Positions 1 to 7,845 are shown, counted from the stretch's first letter. The stretch is 19,768 nucleotides of DNA from Flavobacteriaceae bacterium (GCA_947472705.1 CANJDA010000022.1:1-19768), one strand, 5' to 3'. Numbers and translations are program-made. The notes: generated by a model not told the origin, from the sequence alone.

Positions 1-2
1 AT

Positions 3-755
3 GAAAACACAGGAACCACATCAGAAGAAAATGGCGAATTTTCGATTACTGTTTCGGAAGCTAAAAATTTGGTTTTCTCTGCTTTGGGATATGAGAAGAA
101 AATTGTAAAAGCCAATGAAGCTCAAAAAGTAATTTTGAAAGTAAACGCTTTAAAATTGGATGAAGTGACGGTTGCACCCAAACGATTTGAAACTCGGGAA
201 TTGGAAATAGGAAAAGTAAAAAACGAAACTTATCAAGCGTTTGATAACGGACCAAAGATTGACGCTAAGTTCTTCCCATATATTGCTAAGTATAAAAAGA
301 CAAATTACATCAAACAAGTATCGGTTTTAACGGATAGTGAAATTGAAAACGCTACTGTAAAAATTCATTTTTATAGTGTTACTGACGATGGCTTTCCAGG
401 AGAGGAATTGTTGAGTAAAGATTTTATAGTTTCTATAAAAAAGGGCGTTAAGAAAACTTTTTTTGATATAACCGATTTGAATTTAAGAATGCCAAAAAAC
501 GGTATTTTCATCGGCTATGAAAAATTAATAATCGAAAAAAACAAACTAGAAAAAACGATTACAGACACCAATAATAATGAATCCAAAATTATAAAAACCT
601 ATTACCCGTTTATGCTGTATAATTTTGTGCAAAGAGAATTTATATTCACCTATTTTGGCGGTAAATGGAACAAACAGACTAAGCAAGACATCAACAATCC
701 TTCGGATAAAATGATGGTATATGAGCCCGCAATAAATTTGGTGTTAACCAATTAA
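3..755 (+). CDS. CarboxypepD_reg-like domain protein, 5' end outside the window
   Basis: The reading frame is open from base 3 to the TAA at 753-755, so the gene begins upstream of the window. The TTG at 69 is only an internal codon. The first residues visible (NTGTTSEENGEFSITV, then LVFSALGYEKK and LDEVTVAP) match the end of a carboxypeptidase-D regulatory-like beta-sandwich: a G-T-x-S-E-x-G-x-F core, the V-F-S-x-x-G-Y strand and the closing L-D-E-V-x-V. This domain is common at the N-terminus of Bacteroidota surface proteins. The remaining ~190 residues are hydrophilic with beta-rich spacing and no motif I recognise; no membrane segment is visible. The protein is probably periplasmic or outer-membrane associated, but its signal peptide would lie outside the window. 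It ends 129 bp before the next gene, which appears to have its own promoter, so it is probably not part of the polysaccharide operon. Confidence 0.8.
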   Translation, partial: ENTGTTSEENGEFSITVSEAKNLVFSALGYEKKIVKANEAQKVILKVNALKLDEVTVAPKRFETRELEIGKVKNETYQAFDNGPKIDAKFFPYIAKYKKTNYIKQVSVLTDSEIENATVKIHFYSVTDDGFPGEELLSKDFIVSIKKGVKKTFFDITDLNLRMPKNGIFIGYEKLIIEKNKLEKTITDTNNNESKIIKTYYPFMLYNFVQREFIFTYFGGKWNKQTKQDINNPSDKMMVYEPAINLVLTN

Positions 756-767
756 ACGATAAAACCC

Positions 768-775
768 TATATTTG
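768..775 (+). promoter_or_regulatory. Putative -7 element (TATATTTG) for the DUF6909-wzz-rml operon
   Basis: TATATTTG is an exact match to the Bacteroidota -7 consensus TAnnTTTG. It lies just after the preceding stop codon and about 110 bp before the ATG at 885. No clear TTG is present at the usual -33 spacing; only TTA at 744-746 is near. Transcription would begin around 780, giving a leader of about 100 nt that contains a weak hairpin. Confidence 0.5.
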
Positions 776-814
776 CAGGTTAGAAAAACAAATTAATGAA
801 ATGAGCCAAAGTAT

Positions 815-847
815 TTTGCCTTTAATGTTTTAAACCTCAAAGGCGAA
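815..847 (+). other. Possible leader hairpin in the 5' UTR
   Basis: Bases 815-823 (TTTGCCTTT) can pair with 839-847 (AAAGGCGAA) to make a 9-bp stem containing one G-U pair, with a 15-nt loop. It lies inside the predicted leader of the DUF6909-wzz-rml transcript and has no run of U after it, so it is not a standard terminator. Its role, if any, is unknown. Confidence 0.25.
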
Positions 848-884
848 TTACATCTGACAAATGAAAAGGAATTAACAAAAACAG

Positions 885-2576
885 ATGAAAGAAATAAAAA
901 ACATTTCGCGCTCAAGGGCGCAAGAATCGTCGGCAGCTATCGAACGATTGTACATTACCATGAGGCATTTATTTAACAGAGGGTTTTATAAACCAATGGG
1001 TGTCTCAGGAGAAACGCTAAGAGAGGCGTTATTATCTCTAAGACCTGAAATTTACGGAAGCATTGCAGAAGAAAAAGTAGAATTAAACGGTTTACTTTAT
1101 GTTATTGAAAGACTTCCGGTAGGAATTGAAGAATGTCGTTTTATCAATTTAACTTCAGATGAAGGCTATTCAAAATCCCATTTTCAAGCTATCGTTCCGC
1201 CCAAAAGAAGAAGAAACTGTTATCGTATTGATGATGAGCAAATGAATGTGGAAATCACTCGAGGACGCTCAGACATTTATGATATTTTGACGCATTTAAC
1301 ATTTATCTTCATAGAATCACACAAAATAAAAAACAGAGTTTTACTAGATGATATTGAAGTTGAGGTGACTAGAGATTGGGAAAAACTAGAAGAAGTAGTA
1401 AAAAGAAACACCAAGTTAACTCAGATTGAAAAAGAAAGGGCACTTTCACATGTTGCTAATGTATTGGGAAGAAGTTTTTCGGAAGTGATAGATATATATG
1501 ATTCATTTGCTACCAAAGAAAAACCAGATCGCTTTTTGCATGTAATTTATTGGTTAGGAAAATTGGCTATAGAAGAAATTGTAGACAATAACAAAAGAAC
1601 GATTACTTTCAGTCCAATTTTGAGAGAGCGTTTGGGGCATCATATTCATGGGGAAATTTGGGCGAATAACATCAAAGAAACACTTAAGGCTAATAATTTA
1701 TTAGAAAGACCAATTCATATCATAAGTGCCAATATGCATAGTGTGATGAATTCGATTTTTGCTACTACGGTTTTAAGGCCCAAATACAAAGACAAATCGG
1801 ATTTCTTTATTTATGAAGAATTAAGCAAATCAGGAGCTGATCCTGTTAGAAATAAAGTAGTTGATTTTGCACTAAAACACGGTATGATTTCACTGCCAGA
1901 TCAATCGGGTACTAATATTGATGTTCAGGTATTTGATACCGCTAAAATTGATTGGACTAAATCAAGTTTTCCAAAAGCAAAAATTGGAAAAGAAGCCCCC
2001 GTATTAATAGTTATGGATTATGCCTTTGGAGAGCAGGCTTTTGAAACTATAGATGAATTACTAAAACCATACAAAGAAGGCAAAAACAGAACTTTTTTGA
2101 ATGTAGAATCGGTTTCAATCATGGGTAAAGCAGGAATTTTGCAAGGAGGGAAAGGTGATATAATGATACCATCTGCCCATATAAACGAAGGTACAGCAGA
2201 CAATTATCCATTTGAGAATGAATTAACGGCTAAAATGTTTCATGGCAATGACATTCCGGTTTTTGCGGGTCCAATGGTTACTGTTTTGGGAACATCATTA
2301 CAAAATAGAGACTTATTGAAATTTTTCCATGAGTCGACATGGGAAGTTATAGGATTAGAAATGGAAGGGGCTTACTATCAAAAGGCGATACAATCGGCTT
2401 CCAAAATCAGAAAAAGCATTCATCCAAATGTAAAGGTTAGATATGCTTATTATGCTTCTGATAATCCTTTAGAAACAGGAAGTACACTGGCTTCAGGAGG
2501 TTTAGGAACCACAGGAGTAAAACCAACTTACTTGATTACTATTAAAATACTAGAACAAATTTTTAACGTAAAATAA
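885..2576 (+). CDS. DUF6909-like protein with nucleoside-phosphorylase-type C-terminal domain
   Basis: A 563-residue soluble protein with no signal peptide. Residues 1 to ~240 are mostly helical and charged, without a motif I can name. Residues ~275-560 resemble the nucleoside phosphorylase/nucleosidase fold (AMP nucleosidase, MTA/SAH nucleosidase, PNP). Seen features are a hydrophobic strand then D-Y-A-F-G-E at 378-383, a glycine-rich GKAGILQGGKGDIM at 414-427, GLEMEGAYY at 490-498 (the E-M-E ribose-binding signature) and YASDNP at 523-528 (position of the catalytic Asp). These residues look intact, so the protein may be an active glycosidase or phosphorylase; its substrate is unknown. It matches my memory of the uncharacterised DUF6909 family of Bacteroidota. 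The ATG at 885 is the first good start. The gene heads an operon, with the wzz-like gene 8 bp downstream, so it is co-transcribed with chain-length and dTDP-rhamnose genes. Confidence 0.85.
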   Translation: MKEIKNISRSRAQESSAAIERLYITMRHLFNRGFYKPMGVSGETLREALLSLRPEIYGSIAEEKVELNGLLYVIERLPVGIEECRFINLTSDEGYSKSHFQAIVPPKRRRNCYRIDDEQMNVEITRGRSDIYDILTHLTFIFIESHKIKNRVLLDDIEVEVTRDWEKLEEVVKRNTKLTQIEKERALSHVANVLGRSFSEVIDIYDSFATKEKPDRFLHVIYWLGKLAIEEIVDNNKRTITFSPILRERLGHHIHGEIWANNIKETLKANNLLERPIHIISANMHSVMNSIFATTVLRPKYKDKSDFFIYEELSKSGADPVRNKVVDFALKHGMISLPDQSGTNIDVQVFDTAKIDWTKSSFPKAKIGKEAPVLIVMDYAFGEQAFETIDELLKPYKEGKNRTFLNVESVSIMGKAGILQGGKGDIMIPSAHINEGTADNYPFENELTAKMFHGNDIPVFAGPMVTVLGTSLQNRDLLKFFHESTWEVIGLEMEGAYYQKAIQSASKIRKSIHPNVKVRYAYYASDNPLETGSTLASGGLGTTGVKPTYLITIKILEQIFNVK

Positions 2577-2584
2577 ATATTTTT

Positions 2585-3595
2585 ATGAGCGAAACATCTC
2601 AAAACAACAAAGACAATCAAGAAATAGATTTATCACAAATTTCAAAGAAAATAGGTAATTTTTTTGAGGGTATTTCAACAAAGATTTTTACAGGGATTTT
2701 ATTTATAAAAAGGAACGCTCTTATTTTAATTTCATTATTAATAGTAGGTATTATAGGTGGATATTTCATAGATCAATCTTCAACAACTTATGAACATGAA
2801 TTGATTGTTGCTCCAAATTTTGGAAGTACAGATTATTTATATAATAAAATAAATTTATTAGAATCTAAGATAAATGAAGGAGACACGGTTTACTTGAAAT
2901 CTATAGGAATTAAAAAACCAAAGAATTTATTAAAAATAGAAATAGAACCAATAATTGATGTATACAATTTTGTTAATAGTAGCACAACCGTATTAAATAA
3001 TGCCCAAAACACACAAAATTTCGAGTTGGTTAAATTATTATCTGAAGATGGGGACATTAATAAAGTGATAAAAGATAAAATTACCAGTAAAAACTATGGT
3101 CACCATGTTATTCAAATTACAACTAAACACATAGTTAGTAACAAGAGCATGATTAATCCAATATTTGATTATTTGAATAAAAATGACTATTTTCAAAATG
3201 TTCAAAAAACATACATCAACAATATAAAGATTAAGATGAAGCAAAGTGAAGGGGTTATAGAGCAAATAAACACTTTGTTAAATCAATTTTCTTCAACAAC
3301 TGGCGATAATCAAAAAAGTGATAAATTAGTATATTATAATGAAAATACTCAACTGAACGAAATTATTCAAACCAAAAATAATCTTGTTAACGAATTAGGA
3401 GCACAAAGAATGGATTTAGTTAATTTTGATGAAATTATTAAAAAGAATACTGTTGACTTAAATATCAAAAACAATAAAGGGATAAATGGAAAGATGAAAC
3501 TTGTTTTACCTTTTTTATTAATGTTTTGTTTTATGGGGCTTAGTTTATTCAGAAATTTTTACAAAAAACAATCAGCTAAAATGGCATTAAAATAG
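2585..3595 (+). CDS. Wzz-like polysaccharide co-polymerase (chain-length regulator)
   Basis: A 336-residue protein with the topology of polysaccharide co-polymerases: a ~44-residue polar cytoplasmic N-terminus, one membrane helix at about 45-62 (ALILISLLIVGIIGGYFI), a ~240-residue periplasmic region rich in helix and coiled-coil-like sequence, and a second membrane helix at about 306-322 ending in a short basic tail. Members of this family set the modal length of Wzy-made polymers. There is no C-terminal Walker A/B or tyrosine-kinase domain, so it is Wzz-type rather than Wzc-type. The usual Pro/Gly-rich stretch before the second helix is not obvious, and sequence similarity to well-known Wzz proteins is weak; the call rests mostly on topology and context. 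It lies 8 bp after the DUF6909-like gene and 6 bp before rmlA, in one operon. Confidence 0.75.
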   Translation: MSETSQNNKDNQEIDLSQISKKIGNFFEGISTKIFTGILFIKRNALILISLLIVGIIGGYFIDQSSTTYEHELIVAPNFGSTDYLYNKINLLESKINEGDTVYLKSIGIKKPKNLLKIEIEPIIDVYNFVNSSTTVLNNAQNTQNFELVKLLSEDGDINKVIKDKITSKNYGHHVIQITTKHIVSNKSMINPIFDYLNKNDYFQNVQKTYINNIKIKMKQSEGVIEQINTLLNQFSSTTGDNQKSDKLVYYNENTQLNEIIQTKNNLVNELGAQRMDLVNFDEIIKKNTVDLNIKNNKGINGKMKLVLPFLLMFCFMGLSLFRNFYKKQSAKMALK

Positions 3596-3601
3596 TTTTC
3601 G

Positions 3602-4459
3602 ATGAAAGGAATCATATTGGCAGGAGGTTCAGGAACTAGGTTGCACCCTTTAACTTTAGCAGTTAGCAAACAGCTAATGCCTATTTATGACAAACCTTTG
3701 ATTTATTATCCCTTGTCAACATTGATGTGGTCTGGAATAAATGAAATATTAATCATTTCAACACCTCATGATTTGCCGTTATTTCAAAAACTTTTAGGTG
3801 ATGGTAAATCTTTTGGATGTCGATTTGAGTACGCCGTTCAAGAACACCCCAACGGTTTAGCAGAAGCGTTCATTATAGGTAAAGAATTTATAGGTAATGA
3901 AAAAGTGGCTTTAGTTCTTGGAGATAATATTTTTTACGGAACCGGATTATCAGAATTACTATTAGCCAATAATAACCCAGAAGGGGGTATTATATATGCT
4001 TACCACGTACACGATCCAGAACGTTATGGTGTAGTTGACTTTGATGAAGAAGGTAAAGTAATTTCCATTGAAGAAAAGCCAGAGAAGCCCAAATCAAATT
4101 TTGCTGTTCCAGGGATTTATTTTTATGATAATGAAGTGGTAGAAATTGCAGCTAACATAAAACCAAGCCATAGAGGAGAATTAGAAATTACAGATATTAA
4201 TAAAGAATACCTAAAAAGAGGAAAGCTAAAGGTAAGTATACTTGACAGAGGTACAGCTTGGCTCGATACCGGAACTTTTAACTCATTAATGCAGGCAAGC
4301 CAATTTGTTCAAGTAATTGAAGATAGACAAGGGTTGAAAATAGGTGCTATTGAAGAAGCAGCATACAAAATGGGCTTTATAGATTCAGAACAATTAAAAA
4401 AAATAGCCCAACCGTTATTAAAAAGTGGATACGGCACATACTTATTAAGTTTGATTTAA
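3602..4459 (+). CDS. rfbA: Glucose-1-phosphate thymidylyltransferase
   Basis: RmlA makes dTDP-glucose from glucose-1-phosphate and dTTP, the first step of dTDP-L-rhamnose synthesis in the cytoplasm. The 285-residue length is typical of the family. The nucleotide-binding loop LAGGSGTRLHPLT is at residues 6-18, followed by the substrate-loop K-Q-L-M-P-I-Y-D-K-P (23-32). The Mg-binding aspartate lies in L-G-D-N at 107-109, E-E-K-P-E-K-P at about residue 160, and the RGTAWLDTGT motif near residue 220. All key residues are present. It follows the wzz-like gene by 6 bp and precedes rmlC by 3 bp, so it is within the same operon. The protein is so well conserved that confidence in function is very high. 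Confidence 0.97.
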   Translation: MKGIILAGGSGTRLHPLTLAVSKQLMPIYDKPLIYYPLSTLMWSGINEILIISTPHDLPLFQKLLGDGKSFGCRFEYAVQEHPNGLAEAFIIGKEFIGNEKVALVLGDNIFYGTGLSELLLANNNPEGGIIYAYHVHDPERYGVVDFDEEGKVISIEEKPEKPKSNFAVPGIYFYDNEVVEIAANIKPSHRGELEITDINKEYLKRGKLKVSILDRGTAWLDTGTFNSLMQASQFVQVIEDRQGLKIGAIEEAAYKMGFIDSEQLKKIAQPLLKSGYGTYLLSLI

Positions 4460-4462
4460 ACC

Positions 4463-5014
4463 ATGAATTTTATTCAGACAAAATTGGAAGGTTGTTTTAT
4501 TATTGAACCTAAAATAATTCAAGATGAAAGAGGCTATTTCATGGAAAGTTTTAATGAAAAAACTTTTCAAAAAGGAATTGGAAAACAAATTCATTTTGTA
4601 CAAGACAATCAATCTTTCTCTTCAAAAGGAGTTTTAAGAGGCATGCATTATCAAACAGGAGAACATGCACAAGCTAAATTAGTTAGAGTACTTCAGGGTG
4701 AATTATTAGATGTGGCAATTGACATAAGACCCGAATCTCCAACATTTGGACAATACGAATCCGTGATTTTATCAGCAGAGAAACAAACACAGTTTTTCGT
4801 TCCAAGAGGTTTTGCACATGGTTTTATTGTATTAAGTGATACAGCTACGTTTTTTTATAAATGCGATAATTTTTATAACAAGGAAAGCGAAGGGGGTATT
4901 ATCTTCAATGATAAAAGTATTAATATAGATTGGAAACTTCCTTTTAATGATCTCATTATTTCTGAAAAAGACAAATTACAACCAACATTGGAAAATGCAA
5001 AAAAGGCATGGTAG
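4463..5014 (+). CDS. rfbC: dTDP-4-dehydrorhamnose 3,5-epimerase
   Basis: RmlC epimerises dTDP-4-keto-6-deoxyglucose at C3 and C5. The 183-residue cupin is of normal length. Visible signatures are DERGYFMESF (21-30), DNQSFSSKGVLRGMHYQ (48-64) with the catalytic base His62, Lys72 in A-K-L-V-R-V, the D-V-A-I-D-I-R strand (83-89), and VPRGFAHGF (113-121), followed by the aromatic F-Y-K-C region (131-134) that carries the expected catalytic Tyr132. The start is 3 bp after the rfbA stop, and its 3' end overlaps rfbD by 7 bp, which indicates translational coupling. Confidence 0.97.
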   Translation: MNFIQTKLEGCFIIEPKIIQDERGYFMESFNEKTFQKGIGKQIHFVQDNQSFSSKGVLRGMHYQTGEHAQAKLVRVLQGELLDVAIDIRPESPTFGQYESVILSAEKQTQFFVPRGFAHGFIVLSDTATFFYKCDNFYNKESEGGIIFNDKSINIDWKLPFNDLIISEKDKLQPTLENAKKAW

Positions 5015-5862
5015 TTTTAGTTACAGGAGCCAACGGACAACTGGGGCAGAGTTTGCAATTTATTGCACAGAATTACCCAGAGATTAATTTTGTTTTTTGC
5101 TCTTCTTCAGAATTAGACATATCTAATAAAGAGAATTGCGAACAAGTTTTCTTAAAACATAAACCTCAATATGGCATTAATGCAGCAGCATATACAGCTG
5201 TTGATAAAGCCGAAAGCGAACCCGAAAAAGCATATCTAAATAATGCCATTGGCGCTAAGAATATAGCTGAAGTTTGCAAAAAACACAATACAGTTTTGAT
5301 TCATGTTTCTACCGATTTTGTTTTTGACGGAAATAAAACAACCCCTTACACTGAGGAAGATGTTCCAAATCCGACAGGAGTTTACGGGCAAAGTAAATTA
5401 GAGGGAGAATTTGAAATTAAGAAAACATGGGAGAAACATTTCATTGTTAGAACCTCATGGGTATATTCCAAATTTGGGAATAATTTTATGAAAACCATGT
5501 TGCGATTGGCATCCGAAAGAGATTCGATTTCTGTAGTAAATGATCAAATAGGAACACCAACAAACGCGATTGATTTAGCAGAAACATTGATTAAAATGAT
5601 TAAAGTTAATAATCAACTACCCAGAATGGACTTATATGGAATTTACAATTATAGTAACGAGGGGCAATGTAGCTGGTTTGAATTTGCCCAAGAGATCTTT
5701 AAGATAAATAAGGACACAATAAATTTACTTCCTATAACAACGTCCGATTACCCAACCCCTGCTAAAAGGCCTAAGTATAGTGTGCTGGATAAAACGAAAA
5801 TAAAACTTATTTTTAAAATTGAAATTAAAAGCTGGAATCAAAGCTTAATAAGCATCTTCTAG
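5008..5862 (+). CDS. rfbD: dTDP-4-dehydrorhamnose reductase
   Basis: RmlD reduces dTDP-4-keto-L-rhamnose to dTDP-L-rhamnose with NAD(P)H. The 284-residue SDR shows the Rossmann glycines TGANGQLG (6-13), NAAAYTAVDKAE (58-69), STDFVFDG (101-108) and the catalytic YGQSK (Tyr126, Lys130). The RTSWVYSKFGNNF block (148-160) is also typical. The ATG at 5008 lies inside the end of rfbC. The last residues are slightly shorter than usual, and the final 18 bp overlap the 3' end of the convergent membrane-protein gene on the minus strand; there is no terminator between them. rmlB, which supplies the substrate chain between RmlA and RmlC, is not in the window. Confidence 0.97.
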   Translation: MVVLVTGANGQLGQSLQFIAQNYPEINFVFCSSSELDISNKENCEQVFLKHKPQYGINAAAYTAVDKAESEPEKAYLNNAIGAKNIAEVCKKHNTVLIHVSTDFVFDGNKTTPYTEEDVPNPTGVYGQSKLEGEFEIKKTWEKHFIVRTSWVYSKFGNNFMKTMLRLASERDSISVVNDQIGTPTNAIDLAETLIKMIKVNNQLPRMDLYGIYNYSNEGQCSWFEFAQEIFKINKDTINLLPITTSDYPTPAKRPKYSVLDKTKIKLIFKIEIKSWNQSLISIF

Positions 5863-7089
5863 GTTATCTGTTTCATATGTTTTCGAATATTGGATAAAGC
5901 ACATTAACATTAAATTAAAGAATAACACACCATAATGTCTATATAGATAATCTTCAAAAAAGCAGATTATCAAGACATTTAAAAGAAATATTTTAAAAAT
6001 AAAAATATTAGATTTAAAACAAATTCTGATGATATTAGCTAAATATAGCAAATACAAAAACAATCCAAAAACACCAGTTGAAAGCAAAAGGTAGAAATAA
6101 TAATTGTGAGTCATATAATTATGTGATTCATAGAAGCTAGAATCATAATTAGATTTGTAACATTCATTTAATGAATTTTGTAAATTTTCAAATCCAACAC
6201 CTACAAGATAGTTCTCTTTGGCAATATTCCAACAACAGTTGTAAATAGAAACTCTAATGTTTGTTGAATCATAGGCAACACCTGAAGGAGGTTTATTGTA
6301 ACTCTTAAACATTTCAATAAATCGTAGTTTAATTCCAGGAACTGAAACGATGAGAATTATTATTGTGACTAAAAAAAACAAGGAAGAAACAATTTTATTT
6401 TTGACCGAAACACCAGATCTAAATAATAACATAAACATCAAAAGGGCAATCATCATTACGATATTAATTTTTGCCAACAGCATAAATGTTATAATCATAA
6501 AAATAGTAACATAAACCAACTCGAGATACTTTTTTTTCTTTAGTACTTTTTCAAAAGAGTATGCGGTACAAAAGAAAACAATTGAGGTATAATAGGTAGG
6601 ATGTATTTTAAATACAGGAGACTCACTATAAACAAAATCACGAAATTTAGGAATGTCATATTTAAAGACGAAAAAATCAGAGAAATCATAGACATAAAGA
6701 AATGCAATTACATAGCCAAAAGCGATTATAAAACATGCATTTTTAAGGATTTCAAAATACAATGATAGATTTTCCATGCTGAAAAACCGCTTCGGAATTA
6801 AAGGAAAGAAAATGGGAATTAAAAGAAAGAATAGAGAGTGTTGTATATGACTAGCATTAATCTCAAAATTGCCTGAAAAAAAAGAGCGAATCAAAATGAC
6901 CCAAAACGGAATAGTAAGCAATAAAGTTTTGGGTTTTGGAAGGGAATAATCTTTAGCGGCTATTTTATAAATAATGGTGTTTAAACAAATAAGAATCACT
7001 AAAAAGCTTGATAAGCTTTCTTTCAGCATTGGAAAAATAAACAAAAAAGAAAGCAAAAAAGGGAAAAGTTTTAAGGAATATTTTTTCAT
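5845..7089 (-). CDS. O-antigen polymerase/ligase-type membrane protein (Wzy/WaaL-like), first of three
   Basis: A 414-residue, very hydrophobic protein with about ten to twelve predicted membrane helices. A long polar loop (about residues 260-325) lies in its C-terminal half and is followed by T-H-N-Y-Y-F-Y-L-L-L-S-T-G-V-F-G, with the H-N at 328-329. This His plus downstream T-G-V-F-G helix is characteristic of the O-antigen ligase/polymerase (Wzy_C/WaaL) superfamily, where the periplasmic loop holds the active site. The enzyme would either polymerise lipid-linked repeats or transfer glycan to an acceptor; the sequence does not decide which. The start is the ATG at 7087-7089, and a TATATTTG -7 element on the minus strand lies at 7168-7175. 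It is a single-gene unit whose 3' end overlaps rfbD by 18 bp. Confidence 0.8.
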   Translation of the reverse strand: MKKYSLKLFPFLLSFLFIFPMLKESLSSFLVILICLNTIIYKIAAKDYSLPKPKTLLLTIPFWVILIRSFFSGNFEINASHIQHSLFFLLIPIFFPLIPKRFFSMENLSLYFEILKNACFIIAFGYVIAFLYVYDFSDFFVFKYDIPKFRDFVYSESPVFKIHPTYYTSIVFFCTAYSFEKVLKKKKYLELVYVTIFMIITFMLLAKINIVMMIALLMFMLLFRSGVSVKNKIVSSLFFLVTIIILIVSVPGIKLRFIEMFKSYNKPPSGVAYDSTNIRVSIYNCCWNIAKENYLVGVGFENLQNSLNECYKSNYDSSFYESHNYMTHNYYFYLLLSTGVFGLFLYLLYLANIIRICFKSNIFIFKIFLLNVLIICFFEDYLYRHYGVLFFNLMLMCFIQYSKTYETDNLEDAY

Positions 7090-7167
7090 GTTTTAGTTAT
7101 AGAAATCAGGCTTAATGTTGAAATTAATTAATAAAAAACAGACACTTTTGCTATTAATTTTAGTCAA

Positions 7168-7175
7168 CAAATATA
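7168..7175 (-). promoter_or_regulatory. Putative -7 element of the minus-strand wzy-like gene
   Basis: Plus-strand CAAATATA reads TATATTTG on the minus strand, a full match to TAnnTTTG. It is 79 bp upstream of the ATG at 7089. It forms the left arm of a perfect 9-bp inverted repeat (7168-7176 with 7195-7203), whose right arm is the -7 element of the divergent lipoprotein gene. No good -33 TTG is seen at the expected distance. Confidence 0.5.
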
Positions 7176-7195
7176 TGGTTTAATGGAAAATATAA

Positions 7196-7203
7196 TATAT
7201 TTG
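7196..7203 (+). promoter_or_regulatory. Putative -7 element of the lipoprotein gene
   Basis: TATATTTG matches TAnnTTTG exactly. Transcription would begin around 7208-7210, just upstream of the ATG at 7225. An earlier in-frame ATG at 7183 would lie upstream of this element, so the promoter supports the 7225 start. The -33 position would fall close to the opposing minus-strand -7 element. Confidence 0.6.
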
Positions 7204-7224
7204 CCAACAAAAAATGATTATAAA

Positions 7225-7746
7225 ATGAAAAAATTAATTTTAGCGTTTTTAATAGGTTTGTTATTAATTTCATGCGGAAAAGATAAAAAGAAAGAAATTG
7301 AAGCGACTCAGCAACAAACTGCTTTTGTAAGCGATAAATATTCGGTTATTATTGATGGAATTTATGAAAAGGATGATACCATTTCTGTAGTTTACCAAAA
7401 AAATGATTATTATTTATATGACAAACCGCTTATACAAGTTGTAAAAGGTTCTGCTTCAGCTCAACGACTTACTTTTTTGGTTCCTGAAGGTGATGCGATT
7501 GAGAATGTTTCAATATGTTTGAGTAAAAACAAGTCACAAGATTATATTACCATTAAAAATGTTTCCATTAAAAATGGAAATGAAGTAATTTTGGATGGAA
7601 GCAATAATAATTTCAGCAATTATTTAGCAACTGATACCTCATTTACCTGGGATGTTAAAAATTCAAGATATATCTTAAACCACAGCAATAAATATCCACC
7701 TTCTATTGTTGGAAATGATAAATTGCAGAGTCTTTTAGTTAAATAA
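7225..7746 (+). CDS. Small predicted lipoprotein of unknown function
   Basis: A 173-residue protein with a clear lipoprotein signal peptide: M-K-K, a hydrophobic stretch (4-14), then the lipobox L-I-S-C with Cys17 as the lipidated residue, followed by a charged G-K-D-K-K-K-E tether. The mature part (~155 residues) is rich in beta-prone and polar residues, and I recognise no family. The in-frame ATG at 7183 would add 14 polar residues before the signal peptide and lies upstream of the -7 element at 7196-7203, so I chose 7225. It has its own promoter and a terminator 22 bp after the stop, so it is an independent transcription unit set between two parts of the polysaccharide locus. It could be an assembly or outer-membrane accessory factor, or an unrelated passenger gene; the sequence does not say which. 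Confidence 0.8.
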   Translation: MKKLILAFLIGLLLISCGKDKKKEIEATQQQTAFVSDKYSVIIDGIYEKDDTISVVYQKNDYYLYDKPLIQVVKGSASAQRLTFLVPEGDAIENVSICLSKNKSQDYITIKNVSIKNGNEVILDGSNNNFSNYLATDTSFTWDVKNSRYILNHSNKYPPSIVGNDKLQSLLVK

Positions 7747-7768
7747 ACGACACAAATTCGATACAAAC

Positions 7769-7797
7769 AAAAAAGAAGTTTTATGGCTTCTTTTTTT
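7769..7797 (+). terminator. Rho-independent terminator after the lipoprotein gene
   Basis: AAAAAAGAAG (7769-7778) pairs perfectly with CTTCTTTTTT (7787-7796) across an 8-nt loop and is followed by further T residues. The A-rich left arm means that it could also act on transcripts from the other direction. Confidence 0.75.
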
Positions 7798-7845
7798 ATT
7801 TAAAGCTAACACTAAACTAGAAGAATAGTTTATAAATCATGGCTT

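Noticed and set aside
800..970. An open frame overlapping the start of the DUF6909-like gene in another phase
   Set aside because: It has no start codon in a useful position and overlaps the real gene; probably chance.
2018..3265. Short minus-strand frames inside the DUF6909-like and wzz-like genes
   Set aside because: They lie antisense to well-supported genes and carry no recognisable motif.
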